Below are positions 17,357 to 26,029 of a stretch of 64,000 nt of DNA, one piece after another. The stretch lies in assembly GCA_937988885.1 (NCBI GenBank), contig CALKHR010000033.1, forward strand, positions 22,970-86,969, given 5' to 3'. Position 1 is the first letter of the stretch, and each line of letters begins with the position of its first letter. The stretch comes from an uncultured Roseiflexaceae bacterium (GTDB lineage: Bacteria; Chloroflexota; Chloroflexia; Chloroflexales; Roseiflexaceae). The position numbers were made by a program, and so were the translations under genes. The notes beneath the pieces were generated by a model. That model was given only the letters and a program-made list of their open reading frames with translations. It did no database searches and had not been told where the DNA came from.

Positions 17357-18517
17357 ATGCCATTGGACACAGCCCAAGTTGTGATTATCGGCGCAGGGGT
17401 GATGGGTGCTTCGATCGCTTACCATTTGGCGGCGCGCGGCTGCACCGATGTAGTGATCCTCGAGAAGGAGCCAACCGAGGTGAGCGGTACTACTGCCCGC
17501 TCGGTGGCTGGCCTGCGCCACCAATTCTCTACCCCCGTCAATGTGCGCATGTCGATCTACAGCATCGAGCGCATCCGGCATTTCACCGAGGAGGTCGGCG
17601 GCCACGCCGATTTCAAACCGATCGGCTACCTCTTTCTGCTTGATAATCCCGAGACCTGGCAGCGCTACCAGGAGAGTGTGGCGATGCAGCGCAGTCTGGG
17701 TGTGCGGGTCGAACTACTCACGCCCGAGGAAGCGGCGCGCTTTGTCCCACAGACCAATATTGAGGGTCTGGTGGGTGCCACCTACGGCCCCGAGGACGGC
17801 CACTGCGACGCGCACGGTATCGCGATGGGCTATCTGCGGCGCGCCCGCGACCTTGGCGTGCGGCTGCTGCGCGAGACACCCGCCATTGGCATCGATGTCG
17901 CTTCGGGACGCGTCACCACGGTGCACACCCCCTCCGGCTCGATCAGCTGTGATCTGGTGGTGAACGCCGCTGGCCCGTACGCTGGCGAGGTCGGCGCATT
18001 GGCGGGACTCGACATCCCGGTGCGCCCGTACCGCCGCAGCGTCTATATGACCGAGCCGTTCCCCGCTATTCCCAGCCCCATGCCGCTGATCGTCGATGTC
18101 GGCAGCGGCTTCTACATGCGCAAGGAGCAGGAGAACATCCTGTTCGGCGGCTCGAACTACAACGAACCGAGCAGTCACTCGCTGCAGGTCGATTGGGACT
18201 GGCTCGATACCCTGCTCGAAAAGGGCCTGTCGCGCTTCCCGATCCTCGAACGGGCTGGTCTGGCCGAAAAGCTGTGTTGGGCGGGTTCCTACGAAATCAC
18301 GCCGGATCATATGCCGATTCTCGGTCGCCACCCCGCGCTGCCGAACTACGTCGATGCCAGCGGCTTCAGTGGCCACGGCATTATGCACTCGCCCGCGACT
18401 GGTATGCTGATCGCCGAGGAGATCCTCGATGGGCGCGCTCACACCATCGACATCAACGAGCTACGCATCGATCGATTCCTGCAACAGCATACTCGCGACG
18501 AACTTCACATCATCTAA
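17357..18517 (+). CDS. FAD-dependent amine/amino-acid oxidase (DAO family, sarcosine oxidase beta-like)
   Basis: This 386-residue flavoprotein has the dinucleotide-binding motif VVIIGAGVMGASIAYHL at residues 8-24, GTTARSVAGLRHQFSTP near 44-60, the conserved VVNAAGPYAGEVG region, and the C-terminal GFSGHGIMHSPATGMLIAEEI. These match single-domain members of the DAO family resembling the beta subunit of heterotetrameric sarcosine oxidase. It should oxidise a secondary amine or amino acid. The alpha, gamma and delta subunits are not nearby, so the electron acceptor is unknown. It begins 39 bases after rarA and may be co-transcribed. Confidence 0.8.
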   Translation: MPLDTAQVVIIGAGVMGASIAYHLAARGCTDVVILEKEPTEVSGTTARSVAGLRHQFSTPVNVRMSIYSIERIRHFTEEVGGHADFKPIGYLFLLDNPETWQRYQESVAMQRSLGVRVELLTPEEAARFVPQTNIEGLVGATYGPEDGHCDAHGIAMGYLRRARDLGVRLLRETPAIGIDVASGRVTTVHTPSGSISCDLVVNAAGPYAGEVGALAGLDIPVRPYRRSVYMTEPFPAIPSPMPLIVDVGSGFYMRKEQENILFGGSNYNEPSSHSLQVDWDWLDTLLEKGLSRFPILERAGLAEKLCWAGSYEITPDHMPILGRHPALPNYVDASGFSGHGIMHSPATGMLIAEEILDGRAHTIDINELRIDRFLQQHTRDELHII

Positions 18518-18587
18518 ACGGTCTTGGCGTAACCTGTCAATCGCTCGCTGGCGCATAACCGTGTTGTAACATCATAGATGCGAGAGC

Positions 18588-19559
18588 ATGAGCAGAACCC
18601 TACAGGAACTATTTGTTGATCGTGAACGCCAACTCGATGCCTTCAGACGCATGATCGAGGGCTCTTCGCGCCGCCGTGTGATGCTTATCGCGGCGAACCC
18701 GGGCATGGGCAAATCCTGGACATTGCAGATGTTTGCGCACGAGGCCGCCAGCCGCAACCTCCCACTCGTCCAGTTCGATTTCGCCGATGGCCTAGCTTAC
18801 GATGCGCTCATGCTCGTGCGGCGCTGCCGCGACGCCTTCGGCTCCCAACACTTCAATGCACTCACCCAGGCGATCAACGAGGCGACCAACACCCGCATTA
18901 CGCTCGCCACCGAGACGAACGGCACCACCTCAGTCGCTACTCCTGCCGCGCAGCCCGTGCAAGCCGACGCCCTGACCATCAATACGGGCGGTGGCGATTT
19001 TGCGGCGGGCAACATCGACAAACGCCAAGGCCAAGTGTTTATCGATGGTCCGGTGATCAAAGATAACTACTTCGTGGTGCAAACCGATAACCCGTTGGTG
19101 CGCCAAGCGATGGAAGATCGCATCAACACCGCCTTCTTCGAATGCCTGAACGTGCTCAGCCAGCAGACCAAGCTGGTCTTTTTGTTCGATTCCTACGAGC
19201 GCAACTCGCTCGACGCTGCCACGTGGCAGCCCAACGAGGCCGATCGCTGGGTGGTCGGGCAACTGCTCACCCGCATCCGCGACGGGCGGCTTCAGAACGC
19301 CATCGTCGTGATCGCTGGGCTGCGCACCCCCGAGTTCGGCGTTGAATGGAACGAAGTGCTCGGTCGTATGTCACTCGAACCGCTCGATTGTAGCGACGTG
19401 ACCCTCTACCTACGAGAGCGGCGAGGCTTGTCAATCATCACCGATGCCGAAGCGCAACGGCTCTGCCAAGCCGTTGGTGGTAGCCCACAGGTGCTCGGCA
19501 TGATCGGCGACAACTTAGAGTTAGCGAACCGCCCGCAAGGTCAAGATGATGAATGGTGA
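18588..19559 (+). CDS. P-loop ATPase with Gly-rich insert, STAND-like
   Basis: The 323-residue protein reads as the nucleotide-binding half of a STAND-type NTPase. It starts with a DRERQLDAF approach sequence, has a Walker A variant AANPGMGKS at about 35-43, and a hydrophobic Walker B strand ending FLFDSYE at about 198-204. Between them (about 129-160) lies a Gly/Asn-rich stretch, TINTGGGDFAAGNID then VFIDGPVI, like the beta-rich modules seen in bacterial STAND proteins. The usual winged helix and repeats are missing here but present in the next gene, 31 bases downstream, so the two probably form one complex. No effector domain is recognised. Confidence 0.6.
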   Translation: MSRTLQELFVDRERQLDAFRRMIEGSSRRRVMLIAANPGMGKSWTLQMFAHEAASRNLPLVQFDFADGLAYDALMLVRRCRDAFGSQHFNALTQAINEATNTRITLATETNGTTSVATPAAQPVQADALTINTGGGDFAAGNIDKRQGQVFIDGPVIKDNYFVVQTDNPLVRQAMEDRINTAFFECLNVLSQQTKLVFLFDSYERNSLDAATWQPNEADRWVVGQLLTRIRDGRLQNAIVVIAGLRTPEFGVEWNEVLGRMSLEPLDCSDVTLYLRERRGLSIITDAEAQRLCQAVGGSPQVLGMIGDNLELANRPQGQDDEW

Positions 19560-19590
19560 GCACACAACTCGCTAGCCAATGAGGTTGGGA

Positions 19591-22500
19591 ATGTCGCTAC
19601 AGGAACAAATCGCCAAACTAGAGCAGCAGCTTGAGCAGTTCCGGCAGGAGCTTCAACAACTCTTTGCCGAGCAAACCAGGCAGGGCGGCCCTGAGCGCGC
19701 GCATGCCGAACTCACCGAGCGCTTGCAGGCTGTGCGCGACCGGATCCACGAAATACAAGAACAACTGCGCTTGCTCACGCTTCCCACAGCGAACCAAGCC
19801 AGCAGCCGCGTGCCCGATGAGCCACCGCCCGATCCCAACACCACCAGCAAGCTGCACGACGAGATCTCCACGATCACCGAGCCATTGCTGGGCCGCAGCC
19901 CCAATGCGCCCACCACCGATCCCGTCATCACATCGCTGTACCACGTACTCGCTGAGGCTGGCCCCCGCCAAGCCGAAGTGATGCGGCGTTGTGCGATCCC
20001 GCGCTGGTTCGATCTCAACGTATTGGCGGTGCTGCGCGAACGGGAGGACGGCAACGAACTCATTCTCGAACGGCTGCGCGCCTACAGCTTCGTGCGCTCG
20101 TTGGGCGATGGTCGCTACGCCTATCAAGACGTGGTGCGCGAGACGTTGCTGGCAGAATGGCAAGCACAGCGCCCCGAGGAACTGAAAACCCTCAACATGC
20201 GGCTTGCCGTGCACTTCGGCGATCGCGTGCGCATCACCACCAGCGGCCTGCCGGTATCGAACGCCGAACAACACAGCACAATCAGTTCGCGTCTTAGCGG
20301 GCAATGGGACCTGTGGGCGCGCGAAGAACTGTACCACGTGCTGATGGCCGATCCCGAGAAGGGCTTTCAACGGCTGCGCCAGACCTTCGAGCAGTTCGAG
20401 CGCAACAACCGCCTCGCCGATGCCGAAGCGCTGCTGCAACTCACCCGCGACGTGCCACTGAGCACCGCCAACCGACAGGTCGTTAGCTACCTGCAGGCGC
20501 GCTTGGCCCGCGCCGCCCTCAACCTCGACGAAGCGAGCGCCAAACTCAACACCCTGATCGCGCAGCCCAATCTCGACCCGCTGCTCACCGCCGAGATCCG
20601 CCAAACCCAGGGCGACATCTGCGCCGAGAGCGGCCAGTGGCTCAAAGCCACCGAACTGTACCGCACCAGTTTGGCCGATTTTCGATCCGCTGGCTATCAG
20701 CACCAAGCCGCCGAAGTGATGCTCTCGCTGGGCGACGCCTACCGCTCATTGGGCATCGGCACGGGTGGCTGGCATATCCCAGCCTACACCGACTATTACC
20801 CCTGGTTGCGCCGTCTCGGGCAATTCTGGCACTGGTTGCTGGCGCTACCGTTCTTGATCACCTTCGCCCTGCGCGGCTCATTGTGGCGGTTGCCGCAGCC
20901 CAGATACCTCGCGTTCTACCAAAACTGGATGCTGATTCGGCTCTACCGTACCGCCCAAGATTGGTACGAACAGGCTCGCCGCGCCTTCGAGGAACTGGGC
21001 GACGAAAGCGGCCAACTGCGCGCTGAACAAGCGCTCGCCGAGATCATCCACATCTTTGGCGATTACGACGATGCGCTGACGCGGCTCACCGATTTGCAGA
21101 AGCGCCCCGCAGCGCGCGACCCCTACGTGTGGCTGTGGCTCAACTGCAAGCGCGCCGCCGTTATGATCGACCAAAAACGGCTATCGGAGGCCCAAACCAT
21201 CCTCAACGAGGCGCTGCCGCGTTTCCGCGAACTCGGCGACCTGCGCCGCGAAGCCGTTGTGCTCGAACTGCAAGCGGTTGCTGCCGTCGAGGCTGGCAAC
21301 GAAACTGCCGCGCTCGAAAAATACTGTAGCTGTCTCGAACGATTCCGCACGCTGCACTTCACCGACGCGCGCGAACGCACCCTTTACAACCTGCGGGTCT
21401 GGCGACGCCAAACCTCATCGCTTCAATTGCAGCGGCAGATCCGGGCGCTGCTGCTCGCCGAACCCGAGAAACGCTACGTGGCGCGCTTCCCCCGTAGCCT
21501 CCTGCTGCTCTTGCAGATACTCTCGGTGGTCGCCATTCCGCTCACCCTGCTCACCTGGGCCATCGTCCTGCCCGATCAGAGCATCCGCACGATCGACGGT
21601 GGTCAACTGATCGAGCTACTCACCACCTATAACCCGTGGCGCGCCCTGTTCGTCTTGGTTGTGCTTTTGGCGCTCTACAGCACCATCTACACCGTCATCG
21701 CCCTAGCGCTGATCTTCTTCATCCCGCTGCAAGCCCTGGAGCGCGAACAGCCCGATTACCTGATCACCGACCCCGAAGGCATCTCGCGCTACGATCATCG
21801 GGGAGCGCTGGCCCAACGCATCCGATGGTCCGAAGTGCGCCGCTGGCTGAGCGTCGATCGCCGCATCTGGCACCGACCGCTGCCGCTCTTCTCAAAGACC
21901 TACCTCGAAGCCAACGATGGCCGCAACCTGCTCATCGACGGCATCACAGGCTGGTATCTCAGCCTGCAAGAGGACATCGGCGATCACCTGCGGCAGACAG
22001 AGAACCCGATCTCCCTTGAAGATCGGGGTTTCACCTTACTGCAGAGCCGCATGGCGATCCTAGTGATCTTGGGTGGCCCGCTGCTCATCCTCTTCACCGC
22101 CGCCGAGGGTGGTTCGGCTAATTGGTTGCTGCGCCTGCTCACGCCCCAACTGTACACCATCGCCGCGATCATCACCTACAGCGGCGCGCTGATGCTCATC
22201 CCGATCGCCAACTGGCTTGGCACCAAACCGCTCTCGCTCTACCGCTCGATCGGCCTCCAAGATCGCTGGCCCTACTATGCCGCCGCGCTAGGCATCGGCG
22301 CCATCCTGCTGTTCTTCCTCAATCCCAGCGACGGCTTCCAGCAATCGCGGGCGCTCTACGTCGGCCTGCTGTTCTGGGGCCTCTACATGCTCACCGAATC
22401 GCTCGTCACCCTCTTCGCCCCCAAGCGGCGCGGGCTACGGCTGGTCAGCCTAGTCGCCGCCCTGCTCATCGCGCTGCTGATCTCGTTCTCGCGCCTCTCC

Positions 22501-22947
22501 AACATCTACTTCACCACCCTGAGCCAGAGCGCCGCCCGCTACGCGGCCCTGCAATCGACCGCAGGCACCGCACAGCCCGGCCCGCCTGTGTACAACGGCC
22601 TCGATCAAGTGATCAACGCAGGCCGCGTGATCGCCGACAGCCCCGATTACAGCATGAGCCAGCGGGCGCAGGCGCTGATCAACGAGGGCAAAGCCTACTA
22701 CGCCGTGGGCGACTACAACAAAGCTATCGAGGCCTACACCAAAGCGATCCGGCTCTATGAGACGATGGCGAGTTCGCAGGCGCGCGACGAAGGACTCACC
22801 GTGGCGCTCGTGGGTCGCGCGCGCGCCTACAAAGCCAGCCAACAAGACAACAACCAAATGTGGGATGACCTGCGCGACGCCTGCACCTACGCCCCCAACG
22901 TTGTGCCGGAATGCCAAGACCTAGTGCGTCCCCAACCTCAACGGTGA
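19591..22947 (+). CDS. Large winged-helix, TPR and membrane protein, partner of the P-loop ATPase
   Basis: This 1118-residue protein begins with a coiled coil (about 1-70), then a helical region resembling the winged helix that follows the NTPase in STAND proteins (about 110-200, with LRAYSFVRSLGDGRYAYQDVVRETLL). TPR-like helices fill about 230-600, interrupted by a hydrophobic segment near 405. Two membrane segments (about 630-710), a PH-like soluble stretch (about 720-800), about five more membrane segments (about 805-970) and C-terminal TPRs (about 1015-1060) follow. ATG 19591 is preceded by GAGG. It may be a membrane receptor or platform for the upstream ATPase; function is unknown. Confidence 0.6.
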   Translation: MSLQEQIAKLEQQLEQFRQELQQLFAEQTRQGGPERAHAELTERLQAVRDRIHEIQEQLRLLTLPTANQASSRVPDEPPPDPNTTSKLHDEISTITEPLLGRSPNAPTTDPVITSLYHVLAEAGPRQAEVMRRCAIPRWFDLNVLAVLREREDGNELILERLRAYSFVRSLGDGRYAYQDVVRETLLAEWQAQRPEELKTLNMRLAVHFGDRVRITTSGLPVSNAEQHSTISSRLSGQWDLWAREELYHVLMADPEKGFQRLRQTFEQFERNNRLADAEALLQLTRDVPLSTANRQVVSYLQARLARAALNLDEASAKLNTLIAQPNLDPLLTAEIRQTQGDICAESGQWLKATELYRTSLADFRSAGYQHQAAEVMLSLGDAYRSLGIGTGGWHIPAYTDYYPWLRRLGQFWHWLLALPFLITFALRGSLWRLPQPRYLAFYQNWMLIRLYRTAQDWYEQARRAFEELGDESGQLRAEQALAEIIHIFGDYDDALTRLTDLQKRPAARDPYVWLWLNCKRAAVMIDQKRLSEAQTILNEALPRFRELGDLRREAVVLELQAVAAVEAGNETAALEKYCSCLERFRTLHFTDARERTLYNLRVWRRQTSSLQLQRQIRALLLAEPEKRYVARFPRSLLLLLQILSVVAIPLTLLTWAIVLPDQSIRTIDGGQLIELLTTYNPWRALFVLVVLLALYSTIYTVIALALIFFIPLQALEREQPDYLITDPEGISRYDHRGALAQRIRWSEVRRWLSVDRRIWHRPLPLFSKTYLEANDGRNLLIDGITGWYLSLQEDIGDHLRQTENPISLEDRGFTLLQSRMAILVILGGPLLILFTAAEGGSANWLLRLLTPQLYTIAAIITYSGALMLIPIANWLGTKPLSLYRSIGLQDRWPYYAAALGIGAILLFFLNPSDGFQQSRALYVGLLFWGLYMLTESLVTLFAPKRRGLRLVSLVAALLIALLISFSRLSNIYFTTLSQSAARYAALQSTAGTAQPGPPVYNGLDQVINAGRVIADSPDYSMSQRAQALINEGKAYYAVGDYNKAIEAYTKAIRLYETMASSQARDEGLTVALVGRARAYKASQQDNNQMWDDLRDACTYAPNVVPECQDLVRPQPQR

Positions 22948-22986
22948 CGACAACCGCCTTATCGTGGGCAGCGCAGTAGTGTTTGG

Positions 22987-23040
22987 GGAAGAAAAGCGCA
23001 TCGGCAACCTCAGCGCCCGTCGCTACGGGCAACTGCCGTC
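22987..23040 (+). repeat. Degenerate intergenic repeat, copy 2
   Basis: GGAAGAAAAGCGCA is followed by CGCCCGTCGCTACGGG and GCCGTC, the same blocks in the same order as at 11430-11480. It also lies just downstream of a gene end. Confidence 0.35.
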
Positions 23041-23133
23041 GTGTTCAACGTTTCCGCATGGATGGGGCAAAACGCGCGCCATCCTACAGGCAGCCCACCG
23101 ATGGCGCAGCGATTCCATTTTTCCACAAACACA

Positions 23134-23168
23134 ATGACGACGGACTGCTGCACGCAGTCCATCGTCAT
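23134..23168. terminator. Hairpin between convergent genes
   Basis: A 15-bp stem with one mismatch (23134-23148 with 23154-23168) and a 5-base loop lies between the rightward TPR gene and leftward plsY. It probably serves either direction. Confidence 0.7.
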
Positions 23169-23236
23169 CGTAAAACGGACAGTACCTTCACAACAAGCGT
23201 AACGAATGGCGAATACGCCGAGCAGCGAAAGCTCCG

Positions 23237-23893
23237 CTAGCGGCCCTGCGACTGGCGGCTGAAACGATTCTCCGTGCCATTGCGCAAGCGCTGGATATTC
23301 TCGCGGTGCAAATACACAATCAGCACCACCGCGGCCCAAATAAACACCGCATACGCCAGCGGCAACTGCCCCTGCACAAGCTGCACGATGCTCAGCACCA
23401 GCACCACCGCAGCTGCTGTGAGCGACCCCACCGACGAGAAGCGCGTAATCGCAAACGCGATCACCCAGCCGACCACACCTAACAACATCAGCAGCGGCGC
23501 GATCGCCAGCAGCACCCCGCCGCTGGTCGCCACCGCCTTGCCGCCCTTGAACGACAAATACAGCGGATACGTATGCCCAAGGATGGCCGACAAGCCCACC
23601 AACACCACCGCAAGCGGCGGCAGCGGCGCACCCTGCGACAAGCTCAACAACTCGTGGAGGTGCAGCGCCACAAACGTTGGCAGCCACCCCTTCCCGATAT
23701 CGCCGGTGATCGCCATCAGGAACGCCCCAAAGCCACAATTGCGCCACACATTCGCTCCGCCGATATTGCCGCTCCCAACCTTGCGCAGATCAACGCCGTA
23801 AAGCTTCGCCACCAAGAAGCTAAACGGAATCGAACCGACCAGATACGCAACAAGCATCAGCACCGCAGTAGGCACCATCCACGAACCGAACAT
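23237..23893 (-). CDS. plsY: Glycerol-3-phosphate acyltransferase PlsY
   Basis: This 218-residue integral membrane enzyme transfers an acyl group from acyl-phosphate to glycerol-3-phosphate, the first step of phospholipid synthesis. Family signatures are YLVGSIPFSFL near the start, KVGSGNIGGANVWR, GDIGKGWLP, GHTYPLYLSFKGGKAVATSGG and a late HRENIQRL. Multiple membrane segments are visible. ATG 23893 has GGAGG directly upstream; the frame to 23968 is only read-through. It follows panE by 84 bases and is probably in the same transcript. Confidence 0.92.
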   Translation of the reverse strand: MFGSWMVPTAVLMLVAYLVGSIPFSFLVAKLYGVDLRKVGSGNIGGANVWRNCGFGAFLMAITGDIGKGWLPTFVALHLHELLSLSQGAPLPPLAVVLVGLSAILGHTYPLYLSFKGGKAVATSGGVLLAIAPLLMLLGVVGWVIAFAITRFSSVGSLTAAAVVLVLSIVQLVQGQLPLAYAVFIWAAVVLIVYLHRENIQRLRNGTENRFSRQSQGR

Positions 23894-23977
23894 ATCCCCT
23901 CCATGAGACATATTGGGCACAAGCGCCCCCGCAATAGGGGACACCTGTGCCCACATCCGATAGCTCACCAGCCAGCG

Positions 23978-25042
23978 CTACACACTACTGCGTGACTGTT
24001 CGAGCAATTGCCGCTCTGCAATCGTATCGAGCAAACGCTCCGGCTTGTGGCGATACACATCCCAAGGGATCGTCCCCTGCGCGATCGACGAAAGTGCATC
24101 CCATAAGCCCTGGTTCACTGGCGCGGATATTCCGTTCTCATGCGCCGTACGCGCCACCGCCCCGTATAAAAACGCGCCCTCGGAGCGGTGGTTGCCCTTC
24201 TTGAGATCCAAATGCAACGAAGGCGGCTTGCCGCCTCGACCATTGGCGATCTTCTTGCGCAGCACCATCGTCACCAAGGCGCTCGGCGCGATACGCATAA
24301 ACGCGGCGAGCAACGCCGCCGGGTAGCGAGGCAGATTGATCGGACGGATGCCCAGCCGATCCATCACCTGCAACACCTCCAGCGTGCCAGCCCGCTCCAG
24401 CGCCGCCAGGCGCCGATCCGCGTACACCGCCTCCACCGACATGTCGAGAATGGCCGCAGTTGCGTTCCCCAACATGTTCAGCATTGCCTTCGACCACTTG
24501 AGCGAGCGGTAATCGCTGTACGTGCGAGTGAGGAACCCAGCGCTTCGCAGCATATCGGCCAACTGCTCAAGGTCCGGGCGTGGCGTCAGGCTCGCCAGCC
24601 CGATGCCGCCCTCCTTCGTGACCATGATTCGCCCCGGGCCATCGACCTCGACCGACGTTGTGATCGCGCCGCTGATCACCCGTTCGCGACCGAATCGCTC
24701 CACCAGGAGTTCCTCATTGCCGATTCCATTTTGAAGCGTCAGAACGGCTTTGGGGCGCAGCGCTTCGAGCGTGGGGAGTGCCGAAACGGTGTCGTACCCC
24801 TTCACACACAAGATCGCGAGATCTGGATCGCCGCCTCGCCGATCCAACTCAGCAGGATCGGAGATGACCGTGAGCGGCTGGCCGATCTCCCAATCGCCGG
24901 CTTGCAAAAGACGCACTCCACGTTGTGTGATCGCCGCAGCAGTCGAAGGTCGTGCTAGGAGAACAGTCGGTTCCGACGTTCGTGCTAATCGCCCTGCGAC
25001 GAGCAACCCAATTGCACCTGCACCAACGACAACAGTTGTCAC
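23978..25042 (-). CDS. panE: 2-dehydropantoate 2-reductase family protein
   Basis: The 354-residue protein has an N-terminal NADPH-binding motif VVVGAGAIGLLVAGRLA (4-20), LCVKGYDT, LQNGIGNEE, and the ApbA C-terminal helical domain with a catalytic-type Lys in SLKWSKAMLNMLGNA. It should reduce 2-dehydropantoate to pantoate in coenzyme A synthesis. It is longer than E. coli PanE (about 300), with an extra C-terminal segment of Arg/Lys-rich helices, so a paralogous ketopantoate-reductase-like role is possible. The GTG start follows GGAG. A TATAAT box lies 36 bases upstream. Confidence 0.75.
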   Translation of the reverse strand: MTTVVVGAGAIGLLVAGRLARTSEPTVLLARPSTAAAITQRGVRLLQAGDWEIGQPLTVISDPAELDRRGGDPDLAILCVKGYDTVSALPTLEALRPKAVLTLQNGIGNEELLVERFGRERVISGAITTSVEVDGPGRIMVTKEGGIGLASLTPRPDLEQLADMLRSAGFLTRTYSDYRSLKWSKAMLNMLGNATAAILDMSVEAVYADRRLAALERAGTLEVLQVMDRLGIRPINLPRYPAALLAAFMRIAPSALVTMVLRKKIANGRGGKPPSLHLDLKKGNHRSEGAFLYGAVARTAHENGISAPVNQGLWDALSSIAQGTIPWDVYRHKPERLLDTIAERQLLEQSRSSV

Positions 25043-25077
25043 ACTTGCGCTCCTCTTTGAAACGGCTTCGTTGCGCT

Positions 25078-25083
25078 ATTATA
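25078..25083 (-). promoter_or_regulatory. -10 box of the panE-plsY unit
   Basis: A perfect TATAAT on the minus strand, in the context GCTATAATAGCG, lies 36 bases ahead of the GTG start. The -35 region is poor. Confidence 0.5.
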
Positions 25084-25211
25084 GCATTTCTCGCTTTTTC
25101 TGAAAGTTGGGGGAACGGCGCAGAATGCTCAGGCCACGACTGTGCTGCCGCAGGCGAAAACAGCTTTTTATAACAACTACCGGCTACCAGTTCGCAGGGA
25201 CAAACGCTGTG

Positions 25212-25277
25212 GAAAAGAAGAGAAAAAAAGAAGCATCTGGGCGGTGGGTGAGGGAGAAAGAGAGACCGCCCAGATGC
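25212..25277 (-). terminator. Terminator of the ECF sigma gene
   Basis: A perfect 13-bp stem (25233-25245 with 25265-25277) lies just beyond the sigma gene stop. Read leftward it is followed by TTCTTTTTTTCTC, a textbook intrinsic terminator. Confidence 0.9.
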
Positions 25278-25294
25278 CCGGAGGAGGGGGAGAT

Positions 25295-25840
25295 TTATGC
25301 CACGTTTGCGGATAGACGACGCGCCAAAGACTGAATGCCTCGGTGTTGCAGCGCCTTGACCGAACCCTCGGTGCGCCCAAGCCTTTGCGCGACCTCCTGC
25401 ACCGACATATCGGCCATGAAGCGCAGGCGAATCACCTGCCGCTGCTCATCGGTGAGGTCGTCTAGCACGCGGTTCAATTCTTCGTGATCCAGTCGAACAT
25501 CGACGGTGGTATCGGGGCCGTCGCAGGTACCGCTCCAAGCTTCTAACGGCACTTGTTGGCGGTTGCGGCGGCGGCGAATCATATCGACGGTACGATCGTG
25601 TGCGATACGGTACAACCAGGCTGAGATCGGCCAACCGCGATCTTCGTAGCGCTCCATACCTTCGAGCATCCGCAAGAACACCTCAGCTTGTAGATCTTCG
25701 GCCAGTTCAGCCTCGCCGATGCGGAAGTAGATGTAGCGATAAATCGCTGCTGAGTAGCGCTCGTAGATGGCTGTGAATGCATACTGATCGCCAGCCTTGG
25801 CCCGCAAGACCAGCTCGGAATCGCTGATGTTTGAGAACAT
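25295..25840 (-). CDS. ECF-type RNA polymerase sigma factor
   Basis: The 181-residue protein has sigma region 2 (DQYAFTAIYERY, LAEDLQAEVFLRML, PISAWLYRIAHDRTVDMIRRRR) and region 4 (LDDLTDEQRQVIRLRFMADMSVQEVAQRLGRTEGSVKALQHRGIQSLARRL), the standard ECF layout with no extra C-terminal domain. It would direct RNA polymerase to a specific stress or envelope regulon. No anti-sigma gene is next to it on either side, unusual for ECF factors, so its control must lie elsewhere. It is a single-gene unit with a strong terminator. Confidence 0.9.
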   Translation of the reverse strand: MFSNISDSELVLRAKAGDQYAFTAIYERYSAAIYRYIYFRIGEAELAEDLQAEVFLRMLEGMERYEDRGWPISAWLYRIAHDRTVDMIRRRRNRQQVPLEAWSGTCDGPDTTVDVRLDHEELNRVLDDLTDEQRQVIRLRFMADMSVQEVAQRLGRTEGSVKALQHRGIQSLARRLSANVA

Positions 25841-26001
25841 TGGGCCCTTCCTGGTCTAGCCGCAACAGACGGCTCAAACGAATACACGCATATACAAACT
25901 GCCCTGAGTATATCAAGTGCTGGCTACCATTTCATTACCAGAATGTGTGCAAAATGGCACGACATATACTCGTATTTTGATTGCGAATCGGACAGAGCGG
26001 G

Positions 26002-26007
26002 TATAAT
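26002..26007 (+). promoter_or_regulatory. -10 box of pcm
   Basis: A perfect TATAAT in GGGTATAATAGTGCC lies 22 bases ahead of ATG 26030, leaving just room for the AAGGAGG ribosome-binding site. Confidence 0.6.
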
Positions 26008-26029
26008 AGTGCCACTAAGGAGGCATGGC

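Noticed and set aside
18588..22947. Interpretation of the ATPase/TPR pair as a known defence system
   Set aside because: No nuclease, TIR, protease or other effector domain and no neighbouring defence genes are visible, so a defence role is only a hypothesis.
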